Origin: Mixophyes australis
Lineage: Eukaryota; Chordata; Amphibia; Anura; Limnodynastidae
Direction: 5' to 3'
DNA: 64,000 bases
Assembly (NCBI GenBank): GCA_036250195.1
Contig: JAVHZZ010000011.1
Location: 58,222,919 to 58,286,918 of the forward strand
This document shows, piece by piece, positions 42,930 through 54,323 of the stretch; positions within the stretch are counted from its first letter, which is position 1, and each line of letters starts with the position of its first letter. Made by a program: the position numbers and the translations under genes. The notes below the pieces were generated by a model. That model made no database searches. It had not been told where the DNA came from and worked only from the letters and a program-made list of their open reading frames with translations.

Positions 42930-45900
42930 CTTAAATTTTTGTCTTGGAATGTTAAGGGATTGAATAATAATATTAAATGTTCTCTGGTTATGAGTCAAAT
43001 TAAGAAATGTGACCTTGACATAGTAATCCTTTCTTAAAACTTATTTGAAAGGAGAAAGGATTCTTTTGTTAAAAATGCCTTTGGTGGGTAGGACATACCA
43101 TGTCACACAAACAACCAATTCCTGTGGGGTTCCTGTGTTAGTTCATAATAGTCTGTTCTTTCAACTGGAAAAGAATCATATAGATAATGGGGAACGCTTT
43201 GTTTTCATTAAAGCTATTAGTAATTGGTCCCCTTGGCTTCTTTTGGTAGTATACATTTCTCTACCTTATAGTAGTGAAATGCAAAAGAAATGTGAATTTA
43301 GGGTTTTGTTTTCAGATGTACCAATTGTCTGCCTAGATGTTATTAATGTAATGAATAACTTTGTTGAATGATGGAGTGATCATCAGGATCTCTTTACTTA
43401 GTCTACCTCAGCCATCACTGACTGCTTTGATAGATGAATTGGGCTTGATTGATGTTTGGCATCTGCGTCATCCAGATACTATCAAATTTATCTTGTTTTT
43501 CCATATCCTATAATTATTTTTCTAGTATAGACATGGCACTGCTGACCCTCTTGTGTCTGTCGTGTGAAAGGTAGAATATAGGGCTAGGGGGATTTTGAGA
43601 CCATTCTCCTCTTCTCTTGTCTATTGATTATTCTATTACTATAAGACAATCTTTTTGGAAATTTAATCCCTTTTGGCTATCTTTGATGGGTACGGAATTA
43701 GATTTGGTAAGCCAATGGGACAGTTTATTTTTACAGATAATCTATAGTTGGCTCAACCTCTTGTAGTATGGGATACATTTAAGGCTTTTTTGTGGAGACC
43801 CTGATCACTACAGTTGTGGATATTAAATTCTCTTCTAGACATAGAGAACAGGGGTTGTAGAGGATTTGCAAAATCCTAGGTGAAAAATATATTGATGACA
43901 GGTCTGAGCTTACTGTAAGGGCATGGTAACTGACACAGAAGGAGCAAATCGATTACGTTTTTGATAAATCTAAAAGCAAACTCCTTTTTTCTACACATGT
44001 GCAATATTCTCAAGGTGATAGAAATGGTAGTTTCTTGGCATACTTAGCACGAGTGGAGAAGGCTGATATGGCAGTTCCAGTTATTTTAGATAACAGAAGG
44101 GTAAAATAGTACATGATGCCTGATATTGTTGAAGTATTTTATGATTATTTTGTTGGGGTTTATAAAGCACTGATTTATTATGATTTGGTGACCTTGAGGG
44201 CATATTTAGATACTGTCTCTCTCTGTACATTCTTTCATTAGATAATAAAGAATATTTAGATTCTCCATTTACTTTGGAGGAGCTAGATGTAGCTCTCATG
44301 TTGTTTCCTAATGGAAAAGCTCCTGGTGTGGATGACATACCAATAAAGTTGTATAAAATACATAGGGCTTTTTATGGGCCCAGATTGTTGTGCATTTTCA
44401 TTGAGTTCTGTGAGGCTGGCACTCTCTCCCCATCTATGGCAGAGGCGATAGTAGTTGTAATTCCCAAACCGGTAAAGACCCATTATATCTCGATACCATC
44501 CTATATCCTTTTTAACAACAGATGTTAAAATTGTGGCCAGGTTATTAGCCTTGAGGATAAACAGGGTGATGTTAGAACTGACACACTGAGATCAGACAGA
44601 ATTTATGCCTATTATGTCCACTTCTATAAACCTTAGACACTATTCACTATCCTCCAGGTGTGGCTGTTTCCTGATGTGACTGAAGTTGTGGTCTCTTTAG
44701 ATGCAGCTAAAGCGTTTGATTCGGTGGAATGGCCGTACTTGTGGGCATGGCCGGATTTACCGCTAGGCAACCTAGGCAACTGCCTAGGGCCTAGCGGCTC
44801 TCGGGGGGCACAGCTGGGGGGGACAGGAGCGTGCACAGCTGGAGGGGACGAGTCGCAGGGCCCCCCCGCCCTGTGACTCGTGCGGGGGGGGGGGGGGGTC
44901 GGGTCCCGCAAATCGCGGGAGGGGCCACATGGGGCTAGTGTGGTGGCTGGTCTCCTCCCTCCCTCCTGTGAGTGGCCTGCTGTATGTCACATGGGACGTG
45001 CACCACATGACAGGTGCCGTCCCATGTGTGAAGGAAATGAAGACTCCACAGCTCCTAGATGGAAAAAGGTAAGTTGGAGGGGTGGGGTAGTATATTAAGT
45101 GTGTGTGTATTATGTGTGTGTGAGGGGCCACTGCGTCCGTGTATTATGTGTGTGTGTGGCCACTGCGTCCATGTATTATGTGTGTGTGTGTGGCCACTGC
45201 ATCCGTGTATTATGTGTGTGTGTGTGTGTGTGGCAACTGCGTCCGTGTATTATGTGTGTGTGGCCACTGCGTCCGTGTATTATGTGTGTGTGAGGGGCCA
45301 CTGCGTCCGTGTATTATGTGTGTGTGTGTGGCCACTGCGTCCGTGTATTATGTGTGTGTGTGTGGCCACTGCGTGCGTGTATTATGTGTGTGTGTGTGAG
45401 GGGCCACTGCGTGCGTGTATTATGTGTGTGTGTGTGAGGGGCCACTTCGTGCGTGTATTATGTGTGTGTGTGAGGGGCCACTGTGTGTGTGTGAGGGGCC
45501 ACTGTGTGTGTGTGTGTGAGAGGCCACTGTGTGTGTGTGAGGGGCCACTGTGTGTGTGAAGGGGGGGGGCCCAAACCGATATCTTGCCTAGGGCCCCATG
45601 AGGTGTAAATCCGGCTCTGCTTGTGGGAGGTGTTGTCTCATTTTGGGTTTGGCCCCAAGTTTGTAAACTAGATGACATTTTTATATTCACATCCTGTAGC
45701 ATGTGTATGTGTGAATGGTTACCTTTCACACCTGTTTGCTTTATGTAATAGTAGTTTAATTAAAGGTATTCTTCAGCGCATATGAAGGATAAGATGGCTT
45801 TATTTCCAATGACATGCTTTTGTTTCTGTCAGATTAAGATGCCTCCCTGGTGGCTTTATTATAGATAGTGAACAAGTTTGGATTTGTCCCAGTTGATTTT

Positions 45901-46330
45901 CAACCCTGAATATTCCCCGGTGTCTTTCAATTTGGGATGGGAGTTCACCTCCTCCATGTGCGCGCACGTTAAAGTGGACATCTACATTTAAATATTTAGG
46001 AATATGGGTTACTAATACCTCTATAGACTATGTGATATTAAATAAACATGGATAGCTCCTACAAGTCCCATGATCAAACACTGAATAGTGCTGGTCAATA
46101 ATATGATAGGTTATGAAGGGTTTGTTTACACCAGTAGGCAGGCTCTGAAGAAATATTAGAGCACATGGAGCAGATGGCTCAATTCCCCCTATGCGCTTGT
46201 CTTTATGAGACGAGCTGTTCTGGATGATTGAGCCCGTGGGTACCCATGCCATTGAGATTTATATGTGTAATGCACATTATGTATTGTTGTTTCAAATATT
46301 GTATTGACAATTGTTTAATAGTACAGTTGG
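42930..46330 (+). pseudogene. L1 ORF2 relic: endonuclease and reverse transcriptase
   Basis: Endonuclease start LKFLSWNVKGLNNNIK (42935-42985) and GVPVLVHNSLFFQLE (about 43120). RT fragments: FPNGKAPGVDDIPIKLY (44305), then VSLDAAKAFDSVEWPYLW (44694-44745), which is split by the hAT and resumes as EVLSHFGFGPKFVN (45628), then TFKYLGIWVT (about 45985). Many stops; not functional. Confidence 0.85.
44746..45619. mobile_element. Non-autonomous hAT inside the L1, perfect 8-bp duplication
   Basis: CATGGCCGGATTTACCGC at the left, GTAAATCCGGCTCTG at the right, CTTGTGGG on both sides (44738-44745 and 45620-45627). It splits the L1 RT motif AFDSVEWPYLW/EVLSHFG. Inside: a 15-G run (44884), the CACATGGGACGTGCACC palindrome (44988-45028), AGGTAAGTT (45067) and about 12 units of GTGTGTGGCCACTGCGTCCG (45100-45550). 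Confidence 0.92.
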
Positions 46331-46516
46331 AATCATTTGTATTTTCCAGTTTCTTGCCCCGGACTGATTGTGATATTTTTTTTCCTTTTCTGGGCTGCTT
46401 TTGCAATATTATATTTTTGCTTAATATTAGTGTGTGTGAGGTGGGGGTCATTGTATTTTGTATTTTTTCTGTTTTTGTAAATGCCAATAAAAAAATTTGA
46501 TAAAAAAAAATAGTAT

Positions 46517-46914
46517 CCCCCCCTTCCTGGAACTGATGGGAATTACTACTTATTCTATGTACACCACTGTGTAATTACTTGGTGCTATATAAACAATTGT
46601 AAAAATTAAGTTAAAAAGTGTTATTTGTTCATATGGTATCTTTAATATTTTATTTAATATTTAAAGTTCAATAATCATCCTGAATTATAAAAGTGCAATA
46701 ACAGTGTAATAACTGAGGAAATCAGGATGTGGTGGAATACTTTTTCATGGCACTATTTATATGTGTATGTAGAGATACATATATAATATTGTTTTATATG
46801 TTTGGATACATGTTAAATAAATATTCCTTTTATGATAGAATTGGTCTGTCTCTTTAATATTCACCACCTACTTGTTAACTCTCTCTCCTTCATGATGACA
46901 CTATGCACTTAATT
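46517..46914. other. Nothing recognised
   Basis: AT-rich sequence. The run ACTTGGTGCTATATAAACAAT (46578) resembles an L2/SINE tail weakly. Confidence 0.45.
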
Positions 46915-48354
46915 CCTAGGTTTCCAAAGTGTGCGCCGCGGCCATGTCGAGAAAAACCCCCCAAAAAACCCCAACAAAACTTACCAATCTGGCGGTGCAC
47001 GGGACCCAGCATCCTTCTCCCTCCTCACTTCTCATTGAATGTTGAGCGTGGCGTCATCACGCCCGACATTCAGTGACAAGCGGCATGAGAGAGGATGCTG
47101 GGTCCCAGGCACCGCCGAATTGGTAAGAAGATAGAAGAAAAAGAACAGAATAGAAGAAAGAAGGTCAAGTATGGTAAGTAAAGAAACGGAGGGGAATGGT
47201 GATAGGAAACAGCAATGTAGGGGCAAAAGAATGAATGAGGGGGCAGAGTGAGGGGGCAGAGTGAGGTTGCAGAGGGGGCAGAGTGAGTGGATGCAGAGGG
47301 GGCACAGAGAGTGGATGCAGAGGGGGCACAGAGAGTGGATGCAGAGTGTGTGGATGCAGAGGGGCACAGAGTGTGTGGATCCAGAAGGGCACAGAGTGTG
47401 TGGAGATGATGCAGAGGGGCACAGAGTGTGTGGAGATGATGCAGAGGGGCACAGAGTGTGTGGAGATGATGCAGAGGGGCACAGAATGTGTGGAGGTGAT
47501 GCGTGTGTGGAGATGATGCAGAGGGGCACAGAGTGTATGGAAATGATGCAGAGGGGCACAGAGTGTATGGAGATGATGCAGAGGGGCACAGAGTGTGTGG
47601 AGATGATGCAGAGGGGCACAGAGTGTGTGGAGATGATGCAGAGGGGCACAGAGTGTGTGGAGATGATGCAGAGGGGCACAGAATGTGTGGAGGTGATGCG
47701 TGTGTGGAAATGATGCAGAGGGGCACAGAGTGTATGGAGATGATGCAGAGGGGCACAAAGTGTGTGGAGATGATGCAGAGGGGCACAGAGTGTCAGGGGC
47801 GCACGCAGGATTTTTAGGGGGGGTTCCCCCACACCCAAAAAAACCCCAAAACACAGCGAGACAGGCATGCGCAGCAGCTCCGTTACGGCAGCACTGTACT
47901 ATACAGCAGCCGTGGCGCTGTCAAAGAAGCGTCCGCGGCGGTGCTGTATACAATACAGCACCGCTGCGGATGATTCTTTGACAGCGCCACGGCTGCTATA
48001 TAGTACAGTGCCGCTATGTGGGTCACTTCGTTAGCGGAGAGGAGGGGTTTCTGGAGACCCAGAAACCCCCCCTGCGTGCACCCCTGAGTGTGTGGAGATG
48101 ATGCAGGGGCACAGAGTGAGTTGTAAATTATTCTTTGACAAAAATATAATTGAAAAAATTATATAAAAATATTATTTTCCCTTGGATTTATGTGTATTAT
48201 TTTTGCATACAACTAAATAAGTATTTCTGTCCTGACCTAAATACTTATTACACTATTTTGACCCAACTACTTATAAAACGGGACTGCTCAGTAATTATTT
48301 TGGAGGGGTGCCTTGAATAAATTATGGAGAAGTGCAAAAGTTTGGGAACAGCTG
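46915..48354. mobile_element. Non-autonomous hAT, inverted relative of 2748-3534
   Basis: CCTAGGTTTCCAAAGTGTGCG at the left and CAAAAGTTTGGGAACAGCTG at the right match the right and left ends of the element at 2748-3534 respectively. The flanks ACTTAATT and CCTTAATT match at 7 of 8 positions. It has a hairpin (46978-47127, shared TACCAATCTG arms), about 17 units of roughly 30 bp built on GATGCAGAGGGGCACAGAGT (47290-47790), and a nested element. Confidence 0.85.
47794..48086. mobile_element. Nested hairpin transposon
   Basis: CAGGGGCGCACGCAGGATTT at the left, CCCCCCTGCGTGCACCCCTG at the right; AGTGT is duplicated (47789-47793 and 48087-48091), a 5-bp rather than 8-bp duplication. The interior folds into a long hairpin (GGCGCTGTCAAAGAA against TTCTTTGACAGCGCC). 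A one-ended relative begins at 53116 inside another hAT. Confidence 0.82.
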
Positions 48355-49066
48355 CCTTAATTTTAGATCTTAGGGGCCCCCCTGTCTTAAGTGCCCGGGC
48401 CCCCCAAAGCCTTAATCCAGCTCTGAGTAACAGTGATGTGTTTACTAATCTTGCCTCTAGAAAGCAGCATGTTGATTCTGGCAAATTTCAATTCAAACTC
48501 GTCGAGTTTGCAAAATGGCAGCTGCATACATTTGGCGACTTGTATTGCTATAGTGGCAAAGCATTGGGACTGCGATTTGTAGCACTTTTGGAAATGGCGA
48601 TTTTGAAACAAGCACTTTACTGGCGATATTATATCAACTCGACCTTCAATACATAGGCGAATTTTCGCCTAAGAAAATCACTGAAAATGCCAGATTGCAT
48701 TTACCCTCTGTTCTGTGGACATCTTAAACACTAGCAACCTACACACGTACCTCCCAATTGTTCCGATTTTCGACAGGACGGTCACGATCTTAGAGCTTTG
48801 TCCACTTGTCCCACCTGGGGACATATTTTTGGGAACGTTGGGAGGTATCTTCTGTTCCTGGAACAAACATGGTGAACAGGTGCAGTGCACTTGCTACTGG
48901 AGCGTGCTACAGTGTTTGGAGGGGAAGGGAAGTTTCTAAGAGGTAGCCTAGTGCTTTATCTCATTAGGCAGCCCTCTGGGGGAGTGGCCACCATGGGCTG
49001 GCTGGCAAATTTTAGCCCGGGGAGAGACTCAGTCCAGCAGCCTATTAGGCTTACTTGCCTACATTT
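48355..49066. other. No gene; hAT right-end fragment at about 48370-48425
   Basis: CCGGGCCCCCCAAAGCCTTA and then ATCCAGCTCTG matches the fragment at about 29400-29436. The rest is unremarkable. Confidence 0.5.
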
Positions 49067-49696
49067 TGTCAGAATCACTAGGTGGAATTGATGATACCTA
49101 CCAGCAGTTGGCACTACTGATTACTGAGGCGCGGAGTCTAACATGCCCCTGGTTTTCACCAGGAACCCCCGCAAGGAGGTATGGACTTCGCTGCAAGGGA
49201 CGTGCAGGTCGCGGCCCTAAGTATCAGTCAGCTGGCGAGGTAACAATTGAGGCAGCGGTGATAGCGCACCAGGATGCAGGATGGAAGAGTAGTCAGCAAG
49301 CCGGAGGAACCAGAGGAACGAATATAGCCAAATCAGAAGCAGCAGAATGGTCAGGAAGCCGGGTCAATACCAAATATTACTCTAAGCCAGAATCAGGAAC
49401 CAAAGGAGAAGTCAGGAACAAGCCGGGGTCAGAATCCAAATAACAGCAACACAGGAACAAAAGCTGGAGCAAGGCTGAAGACCAAATACTCTGGCACTAG
49501 ACATGTGTCAGAGGCTGCCTTATATACCCTAAGGGACCTCCTGATAGGGTTAGGGAGATTTTGGCAGTAAGACATGCTGGCTGCAGACAGGTGAGCAAAG
49601 ATAGCGTCCCGCTGCTAGACAACAGGATGTGGTTGCTTGAAAGGTGCAGGCGTCCGTCTCCTGCACCAAGTGTCAGTGCGGAGACGGCGCTTGACA
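49067..49696 (-). mobile_element. Solo LTR, perfect 5-bp duplication
   Basis: TGTCAGAATCACTAGG to CGGCGCTTGACA, flanked by CATTT (49062-49066 and 49697-49701). The minus strand has TATATAAGG (49518-49526), so transcription would run leftward. Same family as 50101-50754: both have GCGGAGTCTAA or GGCACGGAGTCTAA and CACCAGG(A/G)(A/C)CCCCCGCAAGG. Confidence 0.9.
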
Positions 49697-49701
49697 CATT
49701 T

Positions 49702-50095
49702 GAGATCTCACCTAAGGGAGGGGAGATCTCACTGCCGTGTCCTCAGGGCATGGCTAGACGATTCGCGTAATTAGGCCCCACGCCTCTATGAAATGACACT
49801 ATTTTCGGCCTACAGCAGCAGGGGACGGGGCCTTTCTATCAAATCGAGAAAGCAAGAAGAATCAAACAGTAACAAAGGGATGAAGAACAAATAACCAACT
49901 CTGGCAGGAATCAATGGAGAAATGGAACTCTGAAGAATATGACACAGTGAAGCTGGCAGCTGCACTGTAAAATGGAGTTTAAATTTTTCATCTTAGACAT
50001 GCTGGTCTAAGGCCTCTTCTGGTTCTTTTCTTTGCCTAGTCGAAACAGCACAAAATACAATAATAAACGCCAGATTTTTTGCCTGATATGCCCCT
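49702..50095. other. Nothing recognised between two solo LTRs
   Basis: No reading frame or transposon end that I can support. Confidence 0.55.
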
Positions 50096-50100
50096 GGAAT

Positions 50101-50754
50101 TGTCACAGCTAGCAGGAAAATGAGGCCTACTTACGGATATTGGCACTGCAAAACAAGCAGGCACGGAGTCTAAACTTGCCTCTGGTCTTCACCAGGGACC
50201 CCCGCAAGGGAGTTTAAAGTTAGCTGCAGAGACACGCATGTCGCAGCCCTCCTAGATAGCCACCAGTGAAGTAATGGTGAATAAGCGAGGTCTAGCATTC
50301 CGAGGTCAGGCCATGCGAGCAGAAAGGTATAACGGGGTCCGGCAGAAGCGTAGTCCGGAAGCCGTAGTTCAAGCCAGGAAATCTGTTAATGACAGATGGA
50401 GATCCAAAAGGCAGGTCAGGGAAAGCCAAGTCTGGAGCCGAGGAGTCAGTCAGGATGCTTGGGAGCAAACACAAACGCTGGAGCATAAGGAAACCTTGAT
50501 ACTCTGGCACCAGAAAGGCACCAGAGTCTCCTTAAAATAGACAGTGCTGGTCTCTCATTGGTGGCAATGAATAGGATGGCAGAACAGCTGATTCCCGAAA
50601 AGCCAGTGTCCCGTTGCCTAGCAACGAAGAAGGGCACCTACTGCGCAAGCGCCCGCGACCAGAAAAAATAGATACGTCCCGTTGCAATGGTGCTGCCACA
50701 GAGGAAGGTGTCCGTCCCTGGCACCGGGTAAATGTGCGGGGATGGCGCCTGACA
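50101..50754 (-). mobile_element. Solo LTR, perfect 5-bp duplication
   Basis: TGTCACAGCTAGCAGG to GGCGCCTGACA, flanked by GGAAT (50096-50100 and 50755-50759). It is a relative of the LTR at 49067 and in the same orientation. Because each has its own duplication, they are two separate insertions rather than the two LTRs of one element. Confidence 0.9.
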
Positions 50755-51001
50755 GGAATATGTGTTAACTAGGGGCCTGCAACATTGAAATGACACCTGA
50801 AATGAAATGACACCTCTCTAGCCGCAAAAGTCAATGCTAACATGATTACTATTAGGACCTGCATCCACAAAGGAAACAATGGCAAAAAAGGCAAAAAGTT
50901 GGTCTCAAAAGGGAGAAACAGAGAATCAGACGAAAACATTTTTTGCCCTTGGCTTGGGTCACACCACTCCATGTGAAGTACAATCTATTGATGGTTTAAA
51001 G

Positions 51002-51706
51002 CAGCACGCCTGTAAATGTGGCCCAGAAAGAGTTTTGGTTGTGGCAAGGGGGCAGCACTGTTAATGGAAAAAAAAAATCCTGCAAAAAAAAGAAAAGAAA
51101 ATACTTACCTTGCGGTCACTTCAGCTGGTACTCCGGCTCTCTCCCTTGTCTCCTCCTCCATGCGGTGCTCGCAGTGAATGTCGGGCGTGATGTCATCATG
51201 CCAAACATCCATTGCGGAGCGCAGCACAGAGGAGTCACCTGCGCGAGAAGAACAATCAGCAGCACAGAATTGGAGAAGAGGACAGGAGAACAAGCCGATT
51301 AAAAGGTAAGTTAAGGGGGATTTTTTTTATTATTTCAAGGGACGCTGACCAGTGAATAAAAGTCACCTGGTCCTGGAGCATCATGGACCTTATCTCCCTG
51401 CTACATACTTCTACTTGTAATACTAATGGGGCATTATATATTATTCTCTTTGGCCCATTATAAGTTGTGATCCCTTAACTAACATAGTGGTGTAATTAGC
51501 AAAACAGGTCACAATTTGGGGTCACAGTGATGTATATGTCAGGTACCACAGGCCTGGTCAGGGCACCCTGATATACAATGCCTGGCTTAAATGCACTTTA
51601 TTGATATTGCATCGAAACAATACAAAAAGTGATTATAGTATAATAACTAGAGAGGATTTTTTGAACAGGGTGATTGAAAGGTAGGTGTAGGGGGATTTTT
51701 TTTCTC

Positions 51707-51760
<54 letters not shown>

Positions 51761-51887
51761 TAACTATGTTTTCTATGGTTTTTTGGATGATCAGCTATCG
51801 TTATTGTTAGTGTATCTTATGTGCGGCCCAAACCAACTCGTCGTCTTCCAATGTGGCCCAGGGAAGCTAAAAGGTTGGACACCCCTG
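51002..51887. mobile_element. Non-autonomous hAT, perfect 8-bp duplication
   Basis: CAGCACGCCTGTAAATGTGG at the left, GGTTGGACACCCCTG at the right, GTTTAAAG on both sides (50994-51001 and 51888-51895). The right end (CAGGGGTGTCCAACCTTTTA inverted) is a familiar vertebrate hAT terminus; the left end is diverged. The core carries a GAATGTCGGGCGTGATGTCA palindrome and outward AGGTAAGT sites on the minus (51103-51110) and plus (51304-51311) strands. An (AT)n run lies at 51707-51752. Confidence 0.88.
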
Positions 51888-51984
51888 GTTTAAAGCTTAT
51901 AGCTTTTGCCCATGTTAAATCTGATCTTTGACTCTCTGAGCTGCAGCACCAAACCCTGGGCCATATCAAGCACAGGGTCACTCA

Positions 51985-52205
51985 GATGCCCAGTATACCA
52001 TTGAATTCCGGACTCTCAGCTTCGACTGGATGGAACTATGAGTCACTGCTCACATCCTTTAGAGAGGATTGAAGGACATGCTCACTTGATGGGACCTTCC
52101 CACTTCCCTGGAGGGAATCATCACCATTTGCATTTGGCTTGACACCTGTATTCAGAAACATCAGCTTCAGTGGAAAGAGACTCTGTGATGAAAGAAGGTG
52201 TTGAT
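51985..52205 (+). pseudogene. Old gypsy gag fragment
   Basis: One frame with three stops reads AQYTIEFRTLSFDWMEL, GLKDML, LPTSLEGIITICIWLDTCIQ, the pattern of gypsy gag (compare QYVIQFRILASELQW and LEDLISLCHRVDMRF at 32770-32950). AGAGGGTGGGGGGCAGTGTCCC (about 52298) could be a polypurine tract and LTR start, in which case pol is deleted. Confidence 0.65.
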
Positions 52206-52527
52206 TTCATCTTAACCAGCCTGCACTCGATTTCTCACAAAATATGAACTATAACATGTACTTTTTTAGCCCTTTCTATTCCCCAGATTCCCAGGGAAAG
52301 AGGGTGGGGGGCAGTGTCCCGTTTCTTGTTTATAACTTTTCCTAGTGCTTATAATGTGTTCCTATGCATCTGTGGTATGCTTTGTAATTATGTATGGTAG
52401 TGACATAATATTGCTACAATATTGAAATGTATATACATATGTTAATTCTAACTTATATATGTACTTGTATGGACAAATATCTAAACTGTTATATGTTTAT
52501 GTTGGAAAATGTTTTTGAATATGTATG

Positions 52528-53285
52528 TGTGACCTTGTGAGGGGAACAGATGCCATCTCCTGGGGTAGATGGAGGTAAACAGCAGCAATGATGTCACACA
52601 AGTGCAGGGTTTTTAGTACATCTAGCCTCAGCCAGTTTTATTAAGCAACAAAAATAAAAGATAAGTTCAAAATAAAGACCTTGAGGGCAGGGGCGGATTG
52701 GGAACTTAAAGTGGCCCTGGAAATATGGAAGTGGCCTCATATGGGCGGAACCAAAACAATGGTAGGTGTGGCCAACGCAAAAGTAGGCGGGATTTAGAAC
52801 TACTGGAATTTGGTTGTAGTAACACTTAGGAAAACTTAGATGTGATGACTTAAGACACAGTATGTCATCTCTAAATCAATGCAGGGCAAAAGCTACCAGT
52901 CCTATGTTATAAAATTACATGAATACTTTTGCATTATCTGCGACTGATTTATGCCTCTGTGCTCAAACTTGTTTAGTTGCCTACTAACACATCCTTCCAA
53001 TATTCCCATCAAAGAAACATCTTTCTTTGCTTAATAAATGTAACTATTATGAAACATGTTGGCACAATCATATCTGAACAGTCTGCCAGAGCAGCATATG
53101 AGCACCTCATGCAGGGGCGCACGCAGGATTATTAGGGGGGGGTTCCCCCACCAAAAAAAAGCAAAAAAGCGAGAGAGCTGCTGCGCATGCACCTGCGGCC
53201 CCCCACTTTCAATCACACACACAGCATAGCAGGCCCCCCCACTTTCAATCACACACACACAGTATAGCAGGCCCCCCACTTTCAA

Positions 53286-53329
<44 letters not shown>

Positions 53330-54318
53330 CATAGCAGGCCCTCCCACTTTCAATTACACACACATAGCATAGCAGGCCCCCCCCACTTTCAATTACACAC
53401 ACATAGCATAGCAGGCCCCCCCACTTTCAATCACACACACACAGCATAGCAGGCCCCCCCACTTTCAATCACACACACAATATAGCAGGGCTCCCCTGTC
53501 TCTCTCTCTCTCTCTCACACACACAGTATAGCAGGGCACCCCCTTTTCACACACACACACACACTTACCTGTTTACAGGAGCTGCTGGAGATTCCTGTTT
53601 GCCACATGGGACGGCACCTGTCACATGGTGCACGTCCCATGTGACATCTAGCACTACTGGGATTGGAGGAGGGAGGTAGGGACGGATTTATAGATCCGTG
53701 GCCACAGTACAGAGGGTGGCTTGTCCCGGAGGAGGGGCCAGCCACCCAGCACCACACTGATACCCCCCTGCCAGCATCTGATATGGAAGGGGGGGGGGGG
53801 GGGGAAGGGCTGCGCTCGGCACCCACCTCCGCCCCCCATTTGGGCTAGGAATAAAACTTTTTTTTAAAACTCTCCCAAATAGACATCAGCCGGCCTCCTG
53901 TGGCCACTAGCCTATCAGGAAAAGTCTCAGTAGGTTCTATGGCCTATCCACCCCTGCTTGCGGTCCAGCTCTAACTAAACATATGTCAAGTCTGACTACC
54001 AAACTAAAGCAAAACATAAACAGTGCAGTATATTACAATCACAAGCAAAGTGGCAACATTTCCTCTCACCGAGACTTACCAGCCTCAGTCCCCAGGCATC
54101 CTAATTACCAGTAGATCACCCGAACGACCCGACTGAAAGACCCGGCTCTTAATTCCATAAATCCCAGGACCCTTTTCCGGCTTTTCCACAAGCCTGTAGT
54201 CTTGCAGCAGCTCACAGCTACTACAAACACACATTCTCCTTGGGTTTTAAAAGTAGTATGTTAGAAATCTAGGCGATACATACCTGTTATAATACACTTC
54301 ACTGTTGATTCTGTCACA
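52528..54318 (-). mobile_element. Solo LTR carrying a hAT insertion
   Basis: TGTGACCTTGTGAGGGGAAC to GATTCTGTCACA, flanked by GTATG (52523-52527 and 54319-54323). On the minus strand CTTAATAAAACTGGC is a poly(A) signal. Without the hAT it is about 515 bp. The segment GAGGGGAACAGATGCCATCT aligns with 12410 and 22057, identifying those as LTR pieces of the same broad family. Confidence 0.85.
52688..53956. mobile_element. Non-autonomous hAT inside the solo LTR
   Basis: CAGGGGCGGATTGGG at the left, CCTATCCACCCCTG at the right; flanks CTTGAGGG and CTTGCGGT match at 6 of 8. It contains a one-ended fragment of the 47794 family (from 53116), about seven units of GCAGGCCCCCCACTTTCAAT plus (CA)n (53200-53560), a minus-strand CAGGTAAGT (53563-53571), the CACATGGGACG palindrome (53603-53643) and a 16-G run (53789). 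Confidence 0.75.
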
Positions 54319-54323
54319 GTATG

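Larger units (their letters stand above)
40345..46506 (+). mobile_element. 5'-truncated L1 LINE, decayed, with two nested insertions
   Basis: AAAATAGTAT occurs before the left edge (40335-40344) and directly after the A-rich tail (46507-46516), as for a target-primed insertion. The left edge is inside ORF1. The right end is a short 3' UTR and ATTTGATAAAAAAAAA. Both ORFs are full of stops and indels. A solo LTR (41021-42486) and a hAT (44746-45619) lie within; without them it is about 3.8 kb. Confidence 0.82.

Noticed and set aside
45059..45559. Cysteine-rich 166-residue frame
   Set aside because: Generated by GTGTGTGGCCACTGCGTCC repeats inside a non-autonomous hAT.
47032..47868. Three long overlapping minus-strand frames rich in repeated CAPLHHLHTL-type peptides
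   Set aside because: They follow the 30-bp array inside a hAT element and occur in all frames; not a protein gene.
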